From positions 37,455,246 to 37,519,245 of the forward strand of contig OY755251.1 of NCBI GenBank assembly GCA_963576725.1: a stretch of DNA of 64,000 nucleotides, in the 5' to 3' direction. The notes beneath the pieces were generated by a model. The model searched no databases. It was given only the letters and a program-made list of their open reading frames with translations, and was not told the DNA's origin. Source of the stretch: Azorinus chamasolen. Its lineage: Eukaryota > Mollusca > Bivalvia > Cardiida > Solecurtidae. Positions 17,643 through 28,937 of the stretch are shown one piece after another (position 1 is the first letter of the stretch; each line of letters opens with the position of its first letter). The position numbers and the translations under genes are program-made.

Positions 17643-17847
17643 TACAGTAAACTCTCTCTACAACGACTGCTCAGATGAAATAAAATTCCTGGTCTCTAAG
17701 GTAGGTAGCTCAGTGCAGGACGAAAGTTATGCGGAAAAACTTGCATAGGACGTTTCTACTTTGCATTCGTTCTACATTGAGCTACGGCCTTTCTGGACAC
17801 TTGTGTTAGTTCATTAGCTGGTCGCTGTAGAGAGGTTCTGCTGTAAA
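17643..17847. repeat. H1 hairpin MITE, diverged
   Basis: TACAGTAAACTCTCTCTACA to TGTAGAGAGGTTCTGCTGTA. Core GCGGAAAAACTTGCATAGGA, arms worn. Confidence 0.75.
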
Positions 17848-18037
17848 TTCGTATCCTCCTTGGATTGTTCAAGTTTCAAAGACATCTGCAATATTGCGGT
17901 TTATCTCGGAAAGTTGCATCTCATGTATCATGTTCCAAGACCCCATCTGCCCAATAGAACCATCGAATTCATCACCCGCCCCATACTATAGCACACTATT
18001 CCTTTAAGTTGTCATACCAGGCATCGTTGTTATAAAC

Positions 18038-18090
18038 AGTCCGAGTTCGTTCTCAAGTATCAATCATATACTTGAGAACGAACTCGGACT
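18038..18090. repeat. perfect 23-bp inverted repeat, 7-nt loop
   Basis: AGTCCGAGTTCGTTCTCAAG... and its exact complement flank CAATCAT. A related single arm occurs near 59235 (GAGAATTAACTCGGACTC). Confidence 0.9.
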
Positions 18091-18259
18091 CAAACTGAGA
18101 AGTGCCATACCCTCAAGTCCACGATACCCCCAGTAACTCCGTCGTGAAAGTCCCTAGCATTATTTATATCATATCATGTTTTATTCATGATATATCATGT
18201 TTTTATAATGGACACTGAATCAAAACTAACGACTCTACGTACACCTAAAGTGTAATACT

Positions 18260-18466
18260 GTAGAACCTGTCTTAAGCGGCCACCAAAAGAGGTTTACTTA
18301 TTGATCTGTAGGGCAGGTTGTATAGCTTAATGAAGGTCAAAAGTAATGCAGAAACTTCCTGTAGGAGCTTTCTGCATTGCTTTTGTCCTGCATTAAGCAG
18401 CCACCTACTTTTTAAGACTCGTGTGTTCAATAAATGAAGGGCCGCTTGAGACAGGTTATACTGTTT
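18260..18466. repeat. H1 hairpin MITE
   Basis: CTGTAGAACCTGTCTTAAGC to TTGAGACAGGTTATACTG. Hairpin GCAGAAACTTCCTGTAGGAG. Confidence 0.8.
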
Positions 18467-19036
18467 TATGTTCTATTACTTTGGTAAGTTTTGTATACAG
18501 ATGAGATCTATACAAGCACGGCGACTCATCAGAATCTATGCGTGTTGTATGACATCGAAATTAAACAGTGCATTCTCTTATTGTAAGTTTGATAAAAAAA
18601 AATTACAGTTTGGCTACAGATGAGATGCCGAGTGAGTGTATTGTCTCATTAGCTTTGTTCGTGCGTTAGCAAAAAAAAAGAATAAAAGCAAAAGAATTAT
18701 CATTATGCAGACAGAGGGTGTTTGCAATCCTCTACGGAAGCAACGATTGCGCATCATTGCAATGACGTCATGGTAGCTGACCTTGCAAGGTCACATGTAC
18801 GCCTAGTACATATAAATACAGATTATTATATACAAAAAAGGTGAACAGTACTTATTGTATAATATTCACAATGGCTTGGATTGTGTTATCTAATTAGGTG
18901 TTAAATTATTTCTTATCTTAAGAGTTATTATTTTAGTAAATGCACTGCTTCAAAATACTGACCGGTGTTGACAGTGTAAACCAGGCTTAGTTTCTGTTAT
19001 AGTATACAGCAGAACATCTCTATAGCAACCATCTGC
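18467..19036. other. no gene seen
   Basis: Contains ATGACGTCAT-like sequence near 18760 and AT-rich DNA. No exon or bounded repeat recognised. Confidence 0.4.
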
Positions 19037-19256
19037 TTTAACCATTTCCCTCATATAAATTCCTTTCAAACAGAGTAGACGCAGTTCAGGCGGCTCAGGG
19101 GCCGTCTGGTCAGGGTATGGTCTGTTTACCCATGAAAGAATGAGAATTTCTACAATTTCTACCGTTAGTAGCCTATGCCATTATAAAACTTCAACAAATG
19201 ACTATTTATGATGTTATTATTCCTTACATAAATATTCAACAGGGAAATGGTTTAAA
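19037..19256 (-). repeat. B-family TTAA-type MITE
   Basis: TTTAACCATTTCCCTCATAT to CAACAGGGAAATGGTTTAAA. Core AAACAGAGTAGACGCAG ... GGTATGGTCTGTTTAC with a shortened hairpin. Confidence 0.7.
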
Positions 19257-19960
19257 TAATTACTTACTGACTCCAGGTACCGCTGTAGAGAGTTTCTACT
19301 GGTATTGTCAAGTGAGTTATCTTTCATTTTCAAAGAGATATATGTTGCAATCAGATAGTCTTTGTGTATTAATATGGCCCGTCTTACAAAAGATCGTATG
19401 ACCATACGTAATCGTAAATATTCTATCAGCTGGAATTATCGCACAGTTTAGCGTACGAAACTTTGTACGATAGAAATTGTCGTAAGTTCTAAAACATGTG
19501 CTGTATGTTAGAATGTACGATAATTCTTAGTCGTGCCATCTTTCGTTAGACAGGTTGTATGAGTATCTTATACTAGATACACAGCATGTACAGACACATT
19601 TGGAAGACTGTTTTTTATCTGTATGTTATTTTCAAAATATGTTAATAAGTTTAGTTTCCTAAATCAGGGGGTAATAGACCATGAGTCTGACATGATGAAA
19701 CCATACGTACATGTACTATGTAACTAGCACGGCAAGACTCCATCCAAAATTTGGTTTTTAATTGTATGCTTAATTGTTCTTTATATTAATGTACTTTTAT
19801 ACATTTGTAAACATGCGTTAGTATTTTAATAGGATTAGATGCACATATACTAGAGTATTTATAAAATTGGATTTTGTAATTCCAGTAAAAGTTTAAAAAT
19901 TCCCTTTCCTCGTTTTGTATTGTGTTACATCCCATATCAGATAAGACAACTGACCTTGAA
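19257..19960. other. no gene seen
   Basis: A patch at 19390-19560 repeats TACGATA/CGTAAG-type words in both orientations but no clean boundary is visible. Confidence 0.4.
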
Positions 19961-19961
19961 T

Positions 19962-20372
19962 TACAGTAGAACCTGGCTTAACCCTTCTGGCGCCAACTTT
20001 CTAATTGTCGTCTGCAGTCCAATTTTGTTAAATCATTCGGTAAAATAAGGAAATAAGATAAATAAATGCAAATTGTAAAGGAATAAAGCACATACATGTA
20101 TATAGGGATAGAATTTGAGACAAAAAATGAAGTCCCTGATAAGACGCCGCCTTTAAAAGGCGGCGTCCGATCTGGGACTGCACTATTTGTCGTGGTGCAT
20201 TTTTGCGACATTGGCGGTGAAATGTTTAAGCGGTCATTTATTTATTGCACATATGAGTCTTAAAAGCAGGTGGTTGCTTAATGCAGGGCAACCTGCATTA
20301 AGCTACCACCTGCCTTACAGACCCATAATTAGACCTCTTTTTGATGGCGGTTTAAGACAGATTCTACTTATT
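19962..20372. repeat. H1 element split by a nested D element
   Basis: ACAGTAGAACCTGGCTTAA, then the D element, then TTAAGCGGTCATTTATTTAT, H1 arms GCAGGTGGTTGCTTAATGC / GCATTAAGCTACCACCTGC, and GTTTAAGACAGATTCTACTT. The H1 consensus CTTAAGCGG shows the insertion hit its TTAA. Confidence 0.85.
19978..20229 (+). repeat. D-family MITE nested in H1 at TTAA
   Basis: TTAACCCTTCTGGCGCCAAC to ATTGGCGGTGAAATGTTTAA. Hairpin GACGCCGCCTTTAAAAGGCG. TTAA is present on both sides. Confidence 0.85.
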
Positions 20373-20393
20373 TGCAAAACATCATTGTTTGAG

Positions 20394-20610
20394 CCCTTTA
20401 TCTCATGAATATTCATGTATGAAATAATGACATCATGAATATGAAATAGCTGACTTTTATAATGGAATATGAACGCGTTAATATTTAACCATGACAGAAA
20501 CTGTAAGAATATCTATAAACACTCAACAGCAACCAGAGAAGACCATGAATAGACTGTTCTTACAGGAGTCTTCTGGTCTTGGTTTAGAGTAGACCGTTTG
20601 CAAATACGTT
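20394..20610 (+). repeat. B-family MITE, worn
   Basis: AGCCCTTTATCTCATGAATA, TGACATCATGAATATGAAA, AACCATGACAGAAACTG, then a decayed core AGACTGTTCTTACAGGAGTC. Confidence 0.6.
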
Positions 20611-20739
20611 TAAATGGTGACTATGTCAGGTAAAGTTACTAAATTTAGCTCTGGTAATCACAACACCTCACTCCGTAGCTCTGGTCACCAAGACAGTTTT
20701 AACTCAATTGTGCCCAGTGAATTCTTCCTTGCTTATATA

Positions 20740-20905
20740 TTGGATTAGTCCATTTTTTATCTAATGGATGCCAGGTCTAAATTATCATTTAGTTTTGTTT
20801 TATATTGAAATTCCTATCAGCAAACAGTACATAGACTGATCATATCAGACTCTGATTTGGGTCTGCTCTGTTTGTAAAGGCGTGAAAAGGATAGGATTGA
20901 ACCAA
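20740..20905. repeat. G-type TTAA-like repeat fragment
   Basis: TATATTGGATTAGTCCATTT and GTTTTATATTGAAATTCCTA match the element at 57762. Then AGACTCTGATTTGGGTCTGC. Confidence 0.5.
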
Positions 20906-21012
20906 GTCACTAGGTCTATGTTGTAGTCCAAAAGGTAGGGCCGTTTCACATGATGTGATATCACTAAGAATTCAAATTATATTCAAAAGTATTACGAAAG
21001 AATTAGGAATTA

Positions 21013-21120
21013 ACCCTTCTCCGCTACCCGAGATCTGACTCGCATTTGCAACAGCTTGGATCCAAATCGGACACCAAGTAGCTCGGCGTTTCATCAGGAT
21101 CCAAGCTGGTTGACACTCGA
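21013..21120. repeat. F-type repeat
   Basis: TTAACCCTTCTCCGCTACC then GCATTTGCAACAGCTTGGAT and GGCGTTTCATCAGGATCCAA. The same words occur at 900-970, 27600-27700, 55840-55910 and 63630-64000. Confidence 0.55.
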
Positions 21121-21130
21121 CCAATGGTTC

Positions 21131-21359
21131 TTAACACATTCCCTCCTAGTGACGCATTTTGGCGCCTCTATAAAAGTCATATTTTGAAACCATTGTGATA
21201 ATTCGAGCATTTGCTCCAATGGAGCAAATGCTCTATTTATCATAATGGTTTCAAAACTACACAATTCTAAAATTCTCCTTTTCTGTAGTTAATGCTTCTT
21301 TTCGGTAATTTATTCAAAGAGGTTGGGTCTAAAAAAAAGTCTAGGAGAGAATGAGTTAA
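21131..21359 (-). repeat. C-family TTAA-type MITE
   Basis: TTAACACATTCCCTCCTAGT to TAGGAGAGAATGAGTTAA. The hairpin GAAACCATTGTGATAATTCG ... pairs with only a few mismatches. Confidence 0.85.
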
Positions 21360-21984
21360 AAGCTTCGGAAGAAGTCAAAATGACACGAGCAATATAGTGA
21401 TTAACACAGTAGACCTCCCAGTAATTCAATAAAGACATAGCTACGAAAGAATATATAATGGTGCAGAGGTCCAGATAAGATGGGTAAAATAAAACATTTT
21501 CAAGCTTAGCTCATTTTATTTCTCCACCAAACCTTATACTGTTTGAGACGTCACTTTGAGGCGATTCTAAAGAGTGGTCACAATGTATATATAGGGTTTG
21601 GCGGAGAAATGACGATTTTAGTAATTTTTGGTAAGCACCTTTATCTGTAGCTGTAAACGGTGTTTTATCTACCATATCGATCGTAAAATGAATTATACAA
21701 TAGCTCAAGAACAGTGGTAAAATCTCATTGTTTCTGATCGTAACACTTGATGAACTGTGACTCCGTTGGATAGATTCGGAAATTGTTTGCCTAGATGCCA
21801 ATAAGAAACTGTAACTATCACTGGAGGTGATTGATACCCCCATCCACCACCTGGTCAAAATAGTTGATTCCTTCAATACAAAAGGCAATAGCTCAGTATT
21901 CCTTTCATCCACACTTGTGGAAAACCAAAACTTAAAAGTCCAATCAAGGAAAGACTCACATGCAAATCATGTCACACACATCTA

Positions 21985-23100
21985 CAGATCATTATAAATG
22001 CATATGCAAAATTGAGGTGCATTGGTGAAGAAATTTTCGAAGTAGTACTTGAGAAATTTAGAGTGACAGTCCTTTTTGACTGCACATCCTCTAATCACCC
22101 TCTATCAATATATCAAGCTTCACAGGTGTACCTACAATACTTGAGAAGTTATGCTCCAGACAGAAAAGTAACTAAGGGGAATATATCCCTTAAAATTGAA
22201 TTTAGAGTTACAACCCTTGTTAACTGCACATTCTCTCATCACCCTCTATCCATACATAAAATTTCACAGTTGTACCTACAATACTTGAGAAGTAATGCTC
22301 CAGACAAATAATTGCTTCTGAAAAGTAACTAAGGGGAGTATCTCCCTTAAAATGAATTTAGAGTTACAACCCTTGTTAACTGCACAACCTCTCATCACCC
22401 TCTATCCATACATAAAATTTCACAGTTGTGCCTACAATACTTGAGAAGTTATGCTCCGGACAAAAACATGATTCTGAAACGCAACAAAGGGGTATAACTC
22501 CCTCAAAATTCAATTTAGAGTTATAACATCTGGTGACTGTACATCCTCTCATCACTCTCTATCCATACATAAAGTTTCACAGTTGTGCCTGCAATACTTG
22601 AGAAGTTATGCTCCGGACAAAACATTGCTTCTGAAAAGTAACTAAAGGGAATAATTCCCTCATAAATGAATTTAGAGTTACAATCCTTGTTGACTGCACA
22701 TCCTCTCACCACCCACATAAATTCATAATGTGTACCAAGTTTGAAGACAATATCATGAATAGTAAAAAACAGTTTACTCCCCTGAAGAGGTTTCAAGAAA
22801 ATTACATGTCCAAGAAATACGTCCTAATTAAGAGACAATATATGAAGTTAAAAAGTGGCATAATTCTGTCAAAGTTTGTGCAAGAGTTATGAAACAAGGA
22901 GAAGACTGTCCCACATAACACTTATAATATGTATGAAGTTTTCAAGTTTCAATGTGGTATCAAAAGAAGTTTTCAAGAAAAAAAGCAAATGTCCCGGAAA
23001 AACGCGACGGTCTGACAGACGAGCGGACTGATGGACTGACTGACGGGTGGACGGACAATGTGATTCCTATAATAGCCCCCACCACATGTGGTGGGGGTAT
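21985..23100. repeat. element with ~157-bp tandem core and (GGAC)n hairpin tail
   Basis: About five copies of a unit containing GAATTTAGAGTTACAACCC, TGCACATCCTCTCATCACCC and CAATACTTGAGAAGTTATGC. Then a non-repeated stretch, GACGGTCTGACAGACGAGCG..., and a terminal hairpin CCCCCACCACATGTGGTGGG. Tandem cores ending in a microsatellite are known for bivalve transposable elements. No coding sequence supports mobility here. Confidence 0.75.
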
Positions 23101-23149
23101 CCATATGCAATTCGAACAGATCTCTATATCACATATAGAGATATCAATG

Positions 23150-23790
23150 CTTCCTATTTGCCGGTTAAATACAACTTCTTTGGCATGTTAATTAAAACAC
23201 GCAATGTCAAAAAACATAACCTGAATATGGAACGCCATTCTGCCATGCTAATTGCTAAATACAAAATGCGAAATGCGTGTTGCCAATTGTGTAAATTGCT
23301 AGAGAATGTTCCAAATGAAAGATGTATATGGGACGCCATTCTGCCATGCTACATGTAATTGCTAAATACAAAATGCGAAACGCTTTTTGCCAATTGTGTA
23401 AATTGCTAGGGAATGTTCCGCTTGATGGATGTAAATGACAAATGTTAATTTAAATACATAATTGTACTACTAGCATTGAACCGTGACATTTTTAAAGTCA
23501 CTGTACATTTGCTAAATGCATGTTTATTTACAATAAAGCTTATTGCTTATTGCAAAACTAAAGTAAAAATGGCACTGCTCGATGCCAGTAGTGCAAACAT
23601 GCATTTAGCAATAAGGATTTTGCATTTCGCATTTGTCATTTACATCTATCATTTGGAACAGTCCGGTTCTTTCCCTAGCAATTTCCACAATTGGCAAAAA
23701 GCATTTCGCATTTTGCATTTAGCATTTCGCATTTAGCATTTAGCAAATAGCATGGCAGAATGGCGTTCCATACCTGAAATATGTATAGAA
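23150..23790. repeat. inverted-repeat element, ~160-240-bp arms
   Basis: The left side carries GGAACGCCATTCTGCCATGC and two direct copies of ATTGCTAAATACAAAATGCG. The right side has the reverse complement: AGCATTTCGCATTTTGCATT, then GCATGGCAGAATGGCGTTCC at its end. Arms are separated by about 160 bp. Confidence 0.75.
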
Positions 23791-23940
23791 AGTGTTACAG
23801 GAACAGAGGTACCGGATACATTTCAGGAACGTCAAGAAATGGCGTCCCTTTCACTTGCAATATTCACGCATACAAAGATACTAGATCATACTTGTTTTCA
23901 GCACCCAATCTTAGTCATCGGAAGTTATATTGGGACATGT

Positions 23941-24150
23941 TTAACCCTTTCCCTAATGAATATTTATACCCGAATTCGCGCCTCATCGAAATAATTTCCA
24001 TTCATATAAACACATGCATTTCTTGAATTAGCAGAAAGTGAAGAATCAGTTGTATATCATTTCATAGGCAAACAAAGCAGATCCTGATAGATCCTGATCC
24101 TGATCTGGGTCAACTCTGTTTGCAAATTTACATGAAGGAAGGGCTGACAC
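23941..24150. repeat. B-family MITE, worn
   Basis: TTTAACCCTTTCCCTAATGA, core GCAAACAAAGCAGATCCTGA with an internal GATCCTGAT triplication, then CAACTCTGTTTGCAAATTTA and GAAGGAAGGG. Confidence 0.6.
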
Positions 24151-24419
24151 ATTACAGATATTGACGTGGAAACAACGATTACCATGGTTAGGGTGTAAGA
24201 AATCGGCCATGCAAAAAGAACAGGAATCGTTATCTTCGAAACTTTTCAAATGTGTATACATGTACCATGGTCATATATAGAGATGGTGTCTATTCTGCTT
24301 CAACATTATTTATTGACCCCTTTAATCCCATTTTATTTAAGACAACCCCGTCCAGATCTTACTTTGGAGCCCATCAAGTTTTCATGTTGAGGGGGCACAG
24401 CAAACAAAATATTTGTTAG

Positions 24420-24960
24420 TATAAGCCATTGACATCGATGGGTTCAGCAAACAGCGTAGAACCTGATCAAAGGGCTTATTCATGATCACTCTGATCTGGC
24501 TCTACACTGTTTGCCTATGTCCTTTTAACGCATTTGCAAACAGTGTAGACCAAGATAAGACGATTCATGTAGGATATGTCTGTTCAGGTGTCTGCTATGT
24601 TTGTTTATGAAATAATATAGATCTGATTCTATAGTACCCCCCGCTGCCAGCTACAATTTCCTTCTGTCTACAATCCAGTATTTTCATAATGCCATTAAAC
24701 CTTACATGAAACGGGTAAAAAGCCCTGAATTAGACATTTATTGCGCTGTAGAGACATTTTACTGTAACAAGTTTTCGAAATGATAAATACAGAATTTAAA
24801 TATATGCAGGTCAGAAACTGTGCTTGACGTTGCATGTAGTTTATTTGACATATTTCCCTGCATTGGGTAACATTTTTCCCCACAGATTCGCATTTTTATT
24901 ACTTTGCAAACAGAGTACTCATATCTTGTAGGAACCGTCTGATCAGGATCCACTCTGCCT
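24420..24960. repeat. several B-core fragments
   Basis: Cores at about 24450-24515 (CTGATCTGGCTCTACACTGT), 24535-24605 (CAGTGTAGACCAAGATAAGA) and 24900-24960 (CCGTCTGATCAGGATCCACT). None has intact ends. Confidence 0.5.
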
Positions 24961-25282
24961 GCTTACCGATTTATATATATCTAGTTCAACAGTTTTACCA
25001 TGTCCAAAACGTGTGTTGTTCATATTCTGTTATAACTATTATGTTAATTAATAGTACATAAATACAGTACATCTTGCATGAATATTCGTGGAGTGGAGAT
25101 TTAATTTTTTACGTTCCTATTGCCCGATATATAGCCAGGCATCCAACTGTAAAATACGAGCGTAAGATCACAAATCTACTTGTCTGTAAAACTCTGAGAG
25201 TTGTTTAGCAGACAAAACAACATGTTCCACCTTTAATGAACCCGCCACTGACCGAGTACCTAGTGTAAATATTGATTGAAAT

Positions 25283-25366
25283 TGACAGATACACGAGATA
25301 CATAGTTAATTGACAGATACACGAGAGACATAGTTAATTGACAGATACACGAGAGACATAGTTCAA
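25283..25366. repeat. 28-bp tandem repeat, 3 copies
   Basis: Unit AATTGACAGATACACGAGAG... Confidence 0.9.
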
Positions 25367-25537
25367 AACCATGTCACGTGTCAGCTTTGGACTTAAACAT
25401 GTGTACATAAAAACAACAATGCATTTTTCCAGATTAACATTTCTAACATCACTTACATGACATGCTTCCAGAAGGTATTATACTAAACTGTCAAATCCAA
25501 GCAGCCCAGATCCGACATAATGAATCCATCAGCTGAT

Positions 25538-25755
25538 ATAACCCTTTCCCTGGTATGTGTTTATTCCAAATTACAATATCTACTGAGTATTCATGAACAA
25601 ATAGTTATAAAGACGTATGGAGGGTGGAACAGTGTAGTCATTTTCAGAAAGTAACTAAACCGATCTTTTAAATTCCATTAGCAAACAGTGCAGGCCCTGA
25701 TTAAATAACTCATATAGGAGCCGTCTGATCTGGGTCTACTCTGTTTGCAAATGCA
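25538..25755 (+). repeat. B-family MITE
   Basis: ATAACCCTTTCCCTGGTATG, ATATCTACTGAGTATTCATG, GGAGGGTGGAACAGTG, and core CTCATATAGGAGCCGTCTGA ... TCTACTCTGTTTGC. The right end is replaced by a C remnant (25760-25905). Confidence 0.7.
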
Positions 25756-25900
25756 TTGCCTCTTAGACTATTTTTAGCAGCAAACTCTTTGAATAAATTT
25801 ACTGAAAAGGAGCATTTTGTAGGGAATGATGTTTGATGGGTTTTTTTTAGATAACTGATTTTTACAAGGGTGTCAGAAGAGGTCAGTAGGAGGGAATGGT

Positions 25901-26150
25901 TTAACCTTTTCCCTCATACAAACACATTTTCACGCATTTTCAAACAGAGTAGACCCAGATCAGACGGCTCCTATAGGAGCCGTCTGATCTGGGTCTACTC
26001 AATTTGCTAATGGAATTTGATAGATCTGTTTCTTTAGTTTCTAAAATGGCTACAATGTTCCACCTTCCATATTTCTTTGATAACTATTTTTGTCCATAAA
26101 TCTTGAGTAGGTATTGAAATTTGGAATAAACATAGAGCAGGGAAAGGGTT
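25901..26150 (-). repeat. B-family MITE, perfect hairpin
   Basis: TTTAACCTTTTCCCTCATAC to GAGCAGGGAAAGGGTTGG. Hairpin AGACGGCTCCTATAGGAGCC flanked by GTAGACCCAGATC / GATCTGGGTCTAC. Confidence 0.8.
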
Positions 26151-26321
26151 GGGTGATGTTGGACAGACAATACACCATAGTTTAACACACAATGAATTCC
26201 TGATGACCAGGGACATGTAGTAACTATAACTTGTAAAGACAGATGCTGTTCCAAAACGGCATTAAGCTTCATCATGGAAATGAAACATGACTGCACAGAC
26301 AAGTACACTGTATTACCAATA

Positions 26322-26640
26322 CTGTAGCACCTCGCTACGGTGACCACAAATCTGTCTGAAGAAGCAGGTAACCGCTGAACCCCTTCGCTCATATAAACAC
26401 ATTTTCGCGCATTTGCAAACATATTAGGCCAAGGTCAAACGGTTCTTGTAGGAAACGTCTGATCAGGGTCTACTCTGTTTGCTTAGGATATTTTATAGAT
26501 CTGATTCTACAGTTTCTGACACAGCAAAACGCTTCCTCGACCATTTTACATTTAAAAAATACATGTATAATAAATATTCAAGATGTAACTATTTCTTACT
26601 TGAATATTGAACAGGTAAAATGTTAATGCTGATTGAAATT
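26322..26640. repeat. H1 left end followed by a B-family element
   Basis: TACTGTAGCACCTCGCTACG and GAAGCAGGTAACCGCTGAA are H1-like. They are cut by CCCCTTCGCTCATATAAACA ... GTCTACTCTGTTTGC ... TTGAACAGGTAAAATG (B). The H1 right half is not seen. Confidence 0.55.
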
Positions 26641-26671
26641 GATTCCTACAGGATTGTACATAAGAGGCTTA

Positions 26672-26903
26672 TTAACCCTTTCACCGCCAATGTCACAAAA
26701 TTGCATCACGACAAATAGTGCAGTCCCAGATCAGACGCCGCCATTTTAAGGCGGCGTCTGATCAGGGACTTCACTTTTTGTCTGAAACGTTATTTCTTTA
26801 TGTGTGTTTTATTCCTTTGAAAATTGCATTTATTTATCTCATTTCCTTTGTAACAAAATAGGTTTGCAGACGACATTTAGACATTTGGCACCGAGAGGGT
26901 TAA
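26672..26903 (-). repeat. D-family TTAA-type MITE
   Basis: TTAACCCTTTCACCGCCAAT to GGCACCGAGAGGGTTAA. Hairpin GACGCCGCCATTTTAAGGCG. Opposite orientation to the copy at 2063. Confidence 0.85.
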
Positions 26904-27369
26904 GGAAGTTGTATCAAAACATGTACTCTTTCCTCACAGCGTCAAGGTTGATTCGATACCTCATTTAAAACGTGATATCTCCCCTAGGTCTACAGTGTGT
27001 GCAATGTAATAAGAATCCTTTTTCACCGACATCATCTCATTTACATTGACATTCTTATGCAAGTAAATCAGATCAAAATACTAGACAACTAAATTCAATA
27101 GGAAATTTCCAGAAAATCTGTATTTAGTAAAATGAAAAGCTTTATTAATAGACGATCCTCGAGTTTATTAGTTAACTGCCATTTTACGCGCATGCAATGT
27201 CCTATTTATGCCGGATGGAGCTCTTTAAAATTGCATTAAAAACAGGATACTTCCTTCAGCAGTTTTCTCCTTGAATTTCGAACAAAACATCAGTCAATAA
27301 AACAAAAGATAAACCTTTTAAACTGCTGATAAAACGCTACAAGCTAAAGTACAAACACATCCACAACAC
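26904..27369. other. no gene seen
   Basis: AT-rich, no exon or bounded repeat recognised. Confidence 0.4.
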
Positions 27370-27571
27370 TACAGTAGAACCTGTCCTTAGGGTCCATTCA
27401 TTAATACATGGGTCTTAAAAAACAGGTGGTTCCTTAATACAGGACAAAAGTCATGCAGAAAGCTCCTATAGGAGCTTTCTGCATTACTTTCGACCTGCAT
27501 TAAGCTACGACTTGCATTATAGACCCATGATTATACCTCCTTGTTGATGGCCGCTCAAGACATGTTATTGT
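27370..27571. repeat. H1 hairpin MITE
   Basis: TACAGTAGAACCTGTCCTTA to CAAGACATGTTATTGTACTA. Perfect apex GCAGAAAGCTCCTATAGGAG. Confidence 0.85.
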
Positions 27572-27871
27572 ACTATTAATATTGACCATTATCATGTTAT
27601 CCAGGACTTGACTCGCATTTGAAAACAGCTTGGATCAAAATAGTTTGATCGAATCGGAAGTAGTCAAACTTGCACCAGCTCCAAAACCGAGCAGATATTT
27701 TGTTCACAGTAGAGTTAGATAAGTGAAAAGTGAGTATGATCCGTGAAACAGAAGAATTTTGCCATGGTAGACAATGTAGAATCCGACCTATACTCCTACA
27801 GGGACTGTCGTTTCCGGGGTTACTCAGTTAAGATTAACGAAGTACACGGTTAAATGTATATGGAACACATA

Positions 27872-28047
27872 TACAGTAAAATCTCGATTATTCGAACACT
27901 AAAATACATATCATTATCGATCTTTGAGACAGGTTGCAGCTTAATGCATGTTGAAAGCCATACAAAAAGCTCCTCTAGGAGCGTCCTGCATGACGTTCAC
28001 TATGCATTAAGCAGTCATCTGTCTAAACGGGTCTAAATTTCTTCTAT
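27872..28047. repeat. H1 element
   Basis: TACAGTAAAATCTCGATTAT start. Core AAAAAGCTCCTCTAGGAGCG. The right tip is lost at the boundary with the following tandem array. Confidence 0.7.
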
Positions 28048-28074
28048 ACAAAAAATAACTGGCATCTCATTAAC

Positions 28075-28595
28075 GCTTATCCTGTAAAGCGGAATACTAC
28101 CGTCAGTAGTCCTTATCCTGATAAGAACGTCCTAATTGCCATATCCTACTAAGTGCGACCTAACTGTCACTTGCCCTTTCCCTACTAACACCGACCTAAT
28201 TGCCATATCCTTCTAAGCGCGACCTGTCATTTGCCATTTTCCTATCCTAAGCACGGCCTAATTGCCATATCCTACTAAGCGCGACATATCTGTCACTTGC
28301 CGTTTCCCTACTAAGCACGACCTAAGTGTCATATTCTACTAAGCGCGACCTAACTGTCACTTGCCCTTTCCCTACTAACCACGACCTAATTGCCATATCC
28401 TTCTAAGCGCGACCTGTCATTTGCACTTTCCCTACTAACAACGACCTAATTACCATATCCTTCTAAGTGCGATCTAATTTTCATATCCTTCTAAGTGCGA
28501 CCTATCTGTCACTTGCCCTTTCGACATTAAACGCGGCCGAACTGCCATTTGCTTTTCCCCTACTAAGCGCTAAATGGCACATTGATTTTCCATAT
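28075..28595. repeat. ~30/60-bp tandem repeat of the TAAGCGCGACCTA type
   Basis: Alternating units CTAAGCGCGACCTAACTGTC and CGACCTAATTGCCATATCC, about 16 half-units, heavily diverged. Confidence 0.8.
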
Positions 28596-28739
28596 CCAAA
28601 TCTCATATTTTTATTGTATATAATACGTGGACTCCAGTAATGGAGACATGAAAATGTTCTGTGTTACGGTGCCGTAAAATTAAACCCAATTCAACTCAAT
28701 TCAGCACAACCCATTCTTGAAAATCATACGTGAACACGT

Positions 28740-28937
28740 TACAGTAAAACCTCTCTAAACCGGACGTTAAATTTAGTACAAATATCGGTCTTGGAGACAG
28801 GTGGCAGCTTAATGCAGGGTGAAATTCATGCAGGAGCTTTCTGCATGACTTTCACTCTGCATTAAGCAGTCATCTGTCTAAAAGTATCTAAATTTTTCTC
28901 TACTAGAATTCCGGTTTAGAGATATTTCGCTGTATAT
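28740..28937. repeat. H1 hairpin MITE
   Basis: TACAGTAAAACCTCTCTAAA to TTTAGAGATATTTCGCTGTA. The apex is deleted (CATGCAGGAGCTTTCTGC). Confidence 0.8.

Noticed and set aside
21511..21912. 133-codon minus-strand frame
   Set aside because: No recognisable domain, no splice or start context, and it borders a tandem-repeat element. Evidence is too weak to call a gene.
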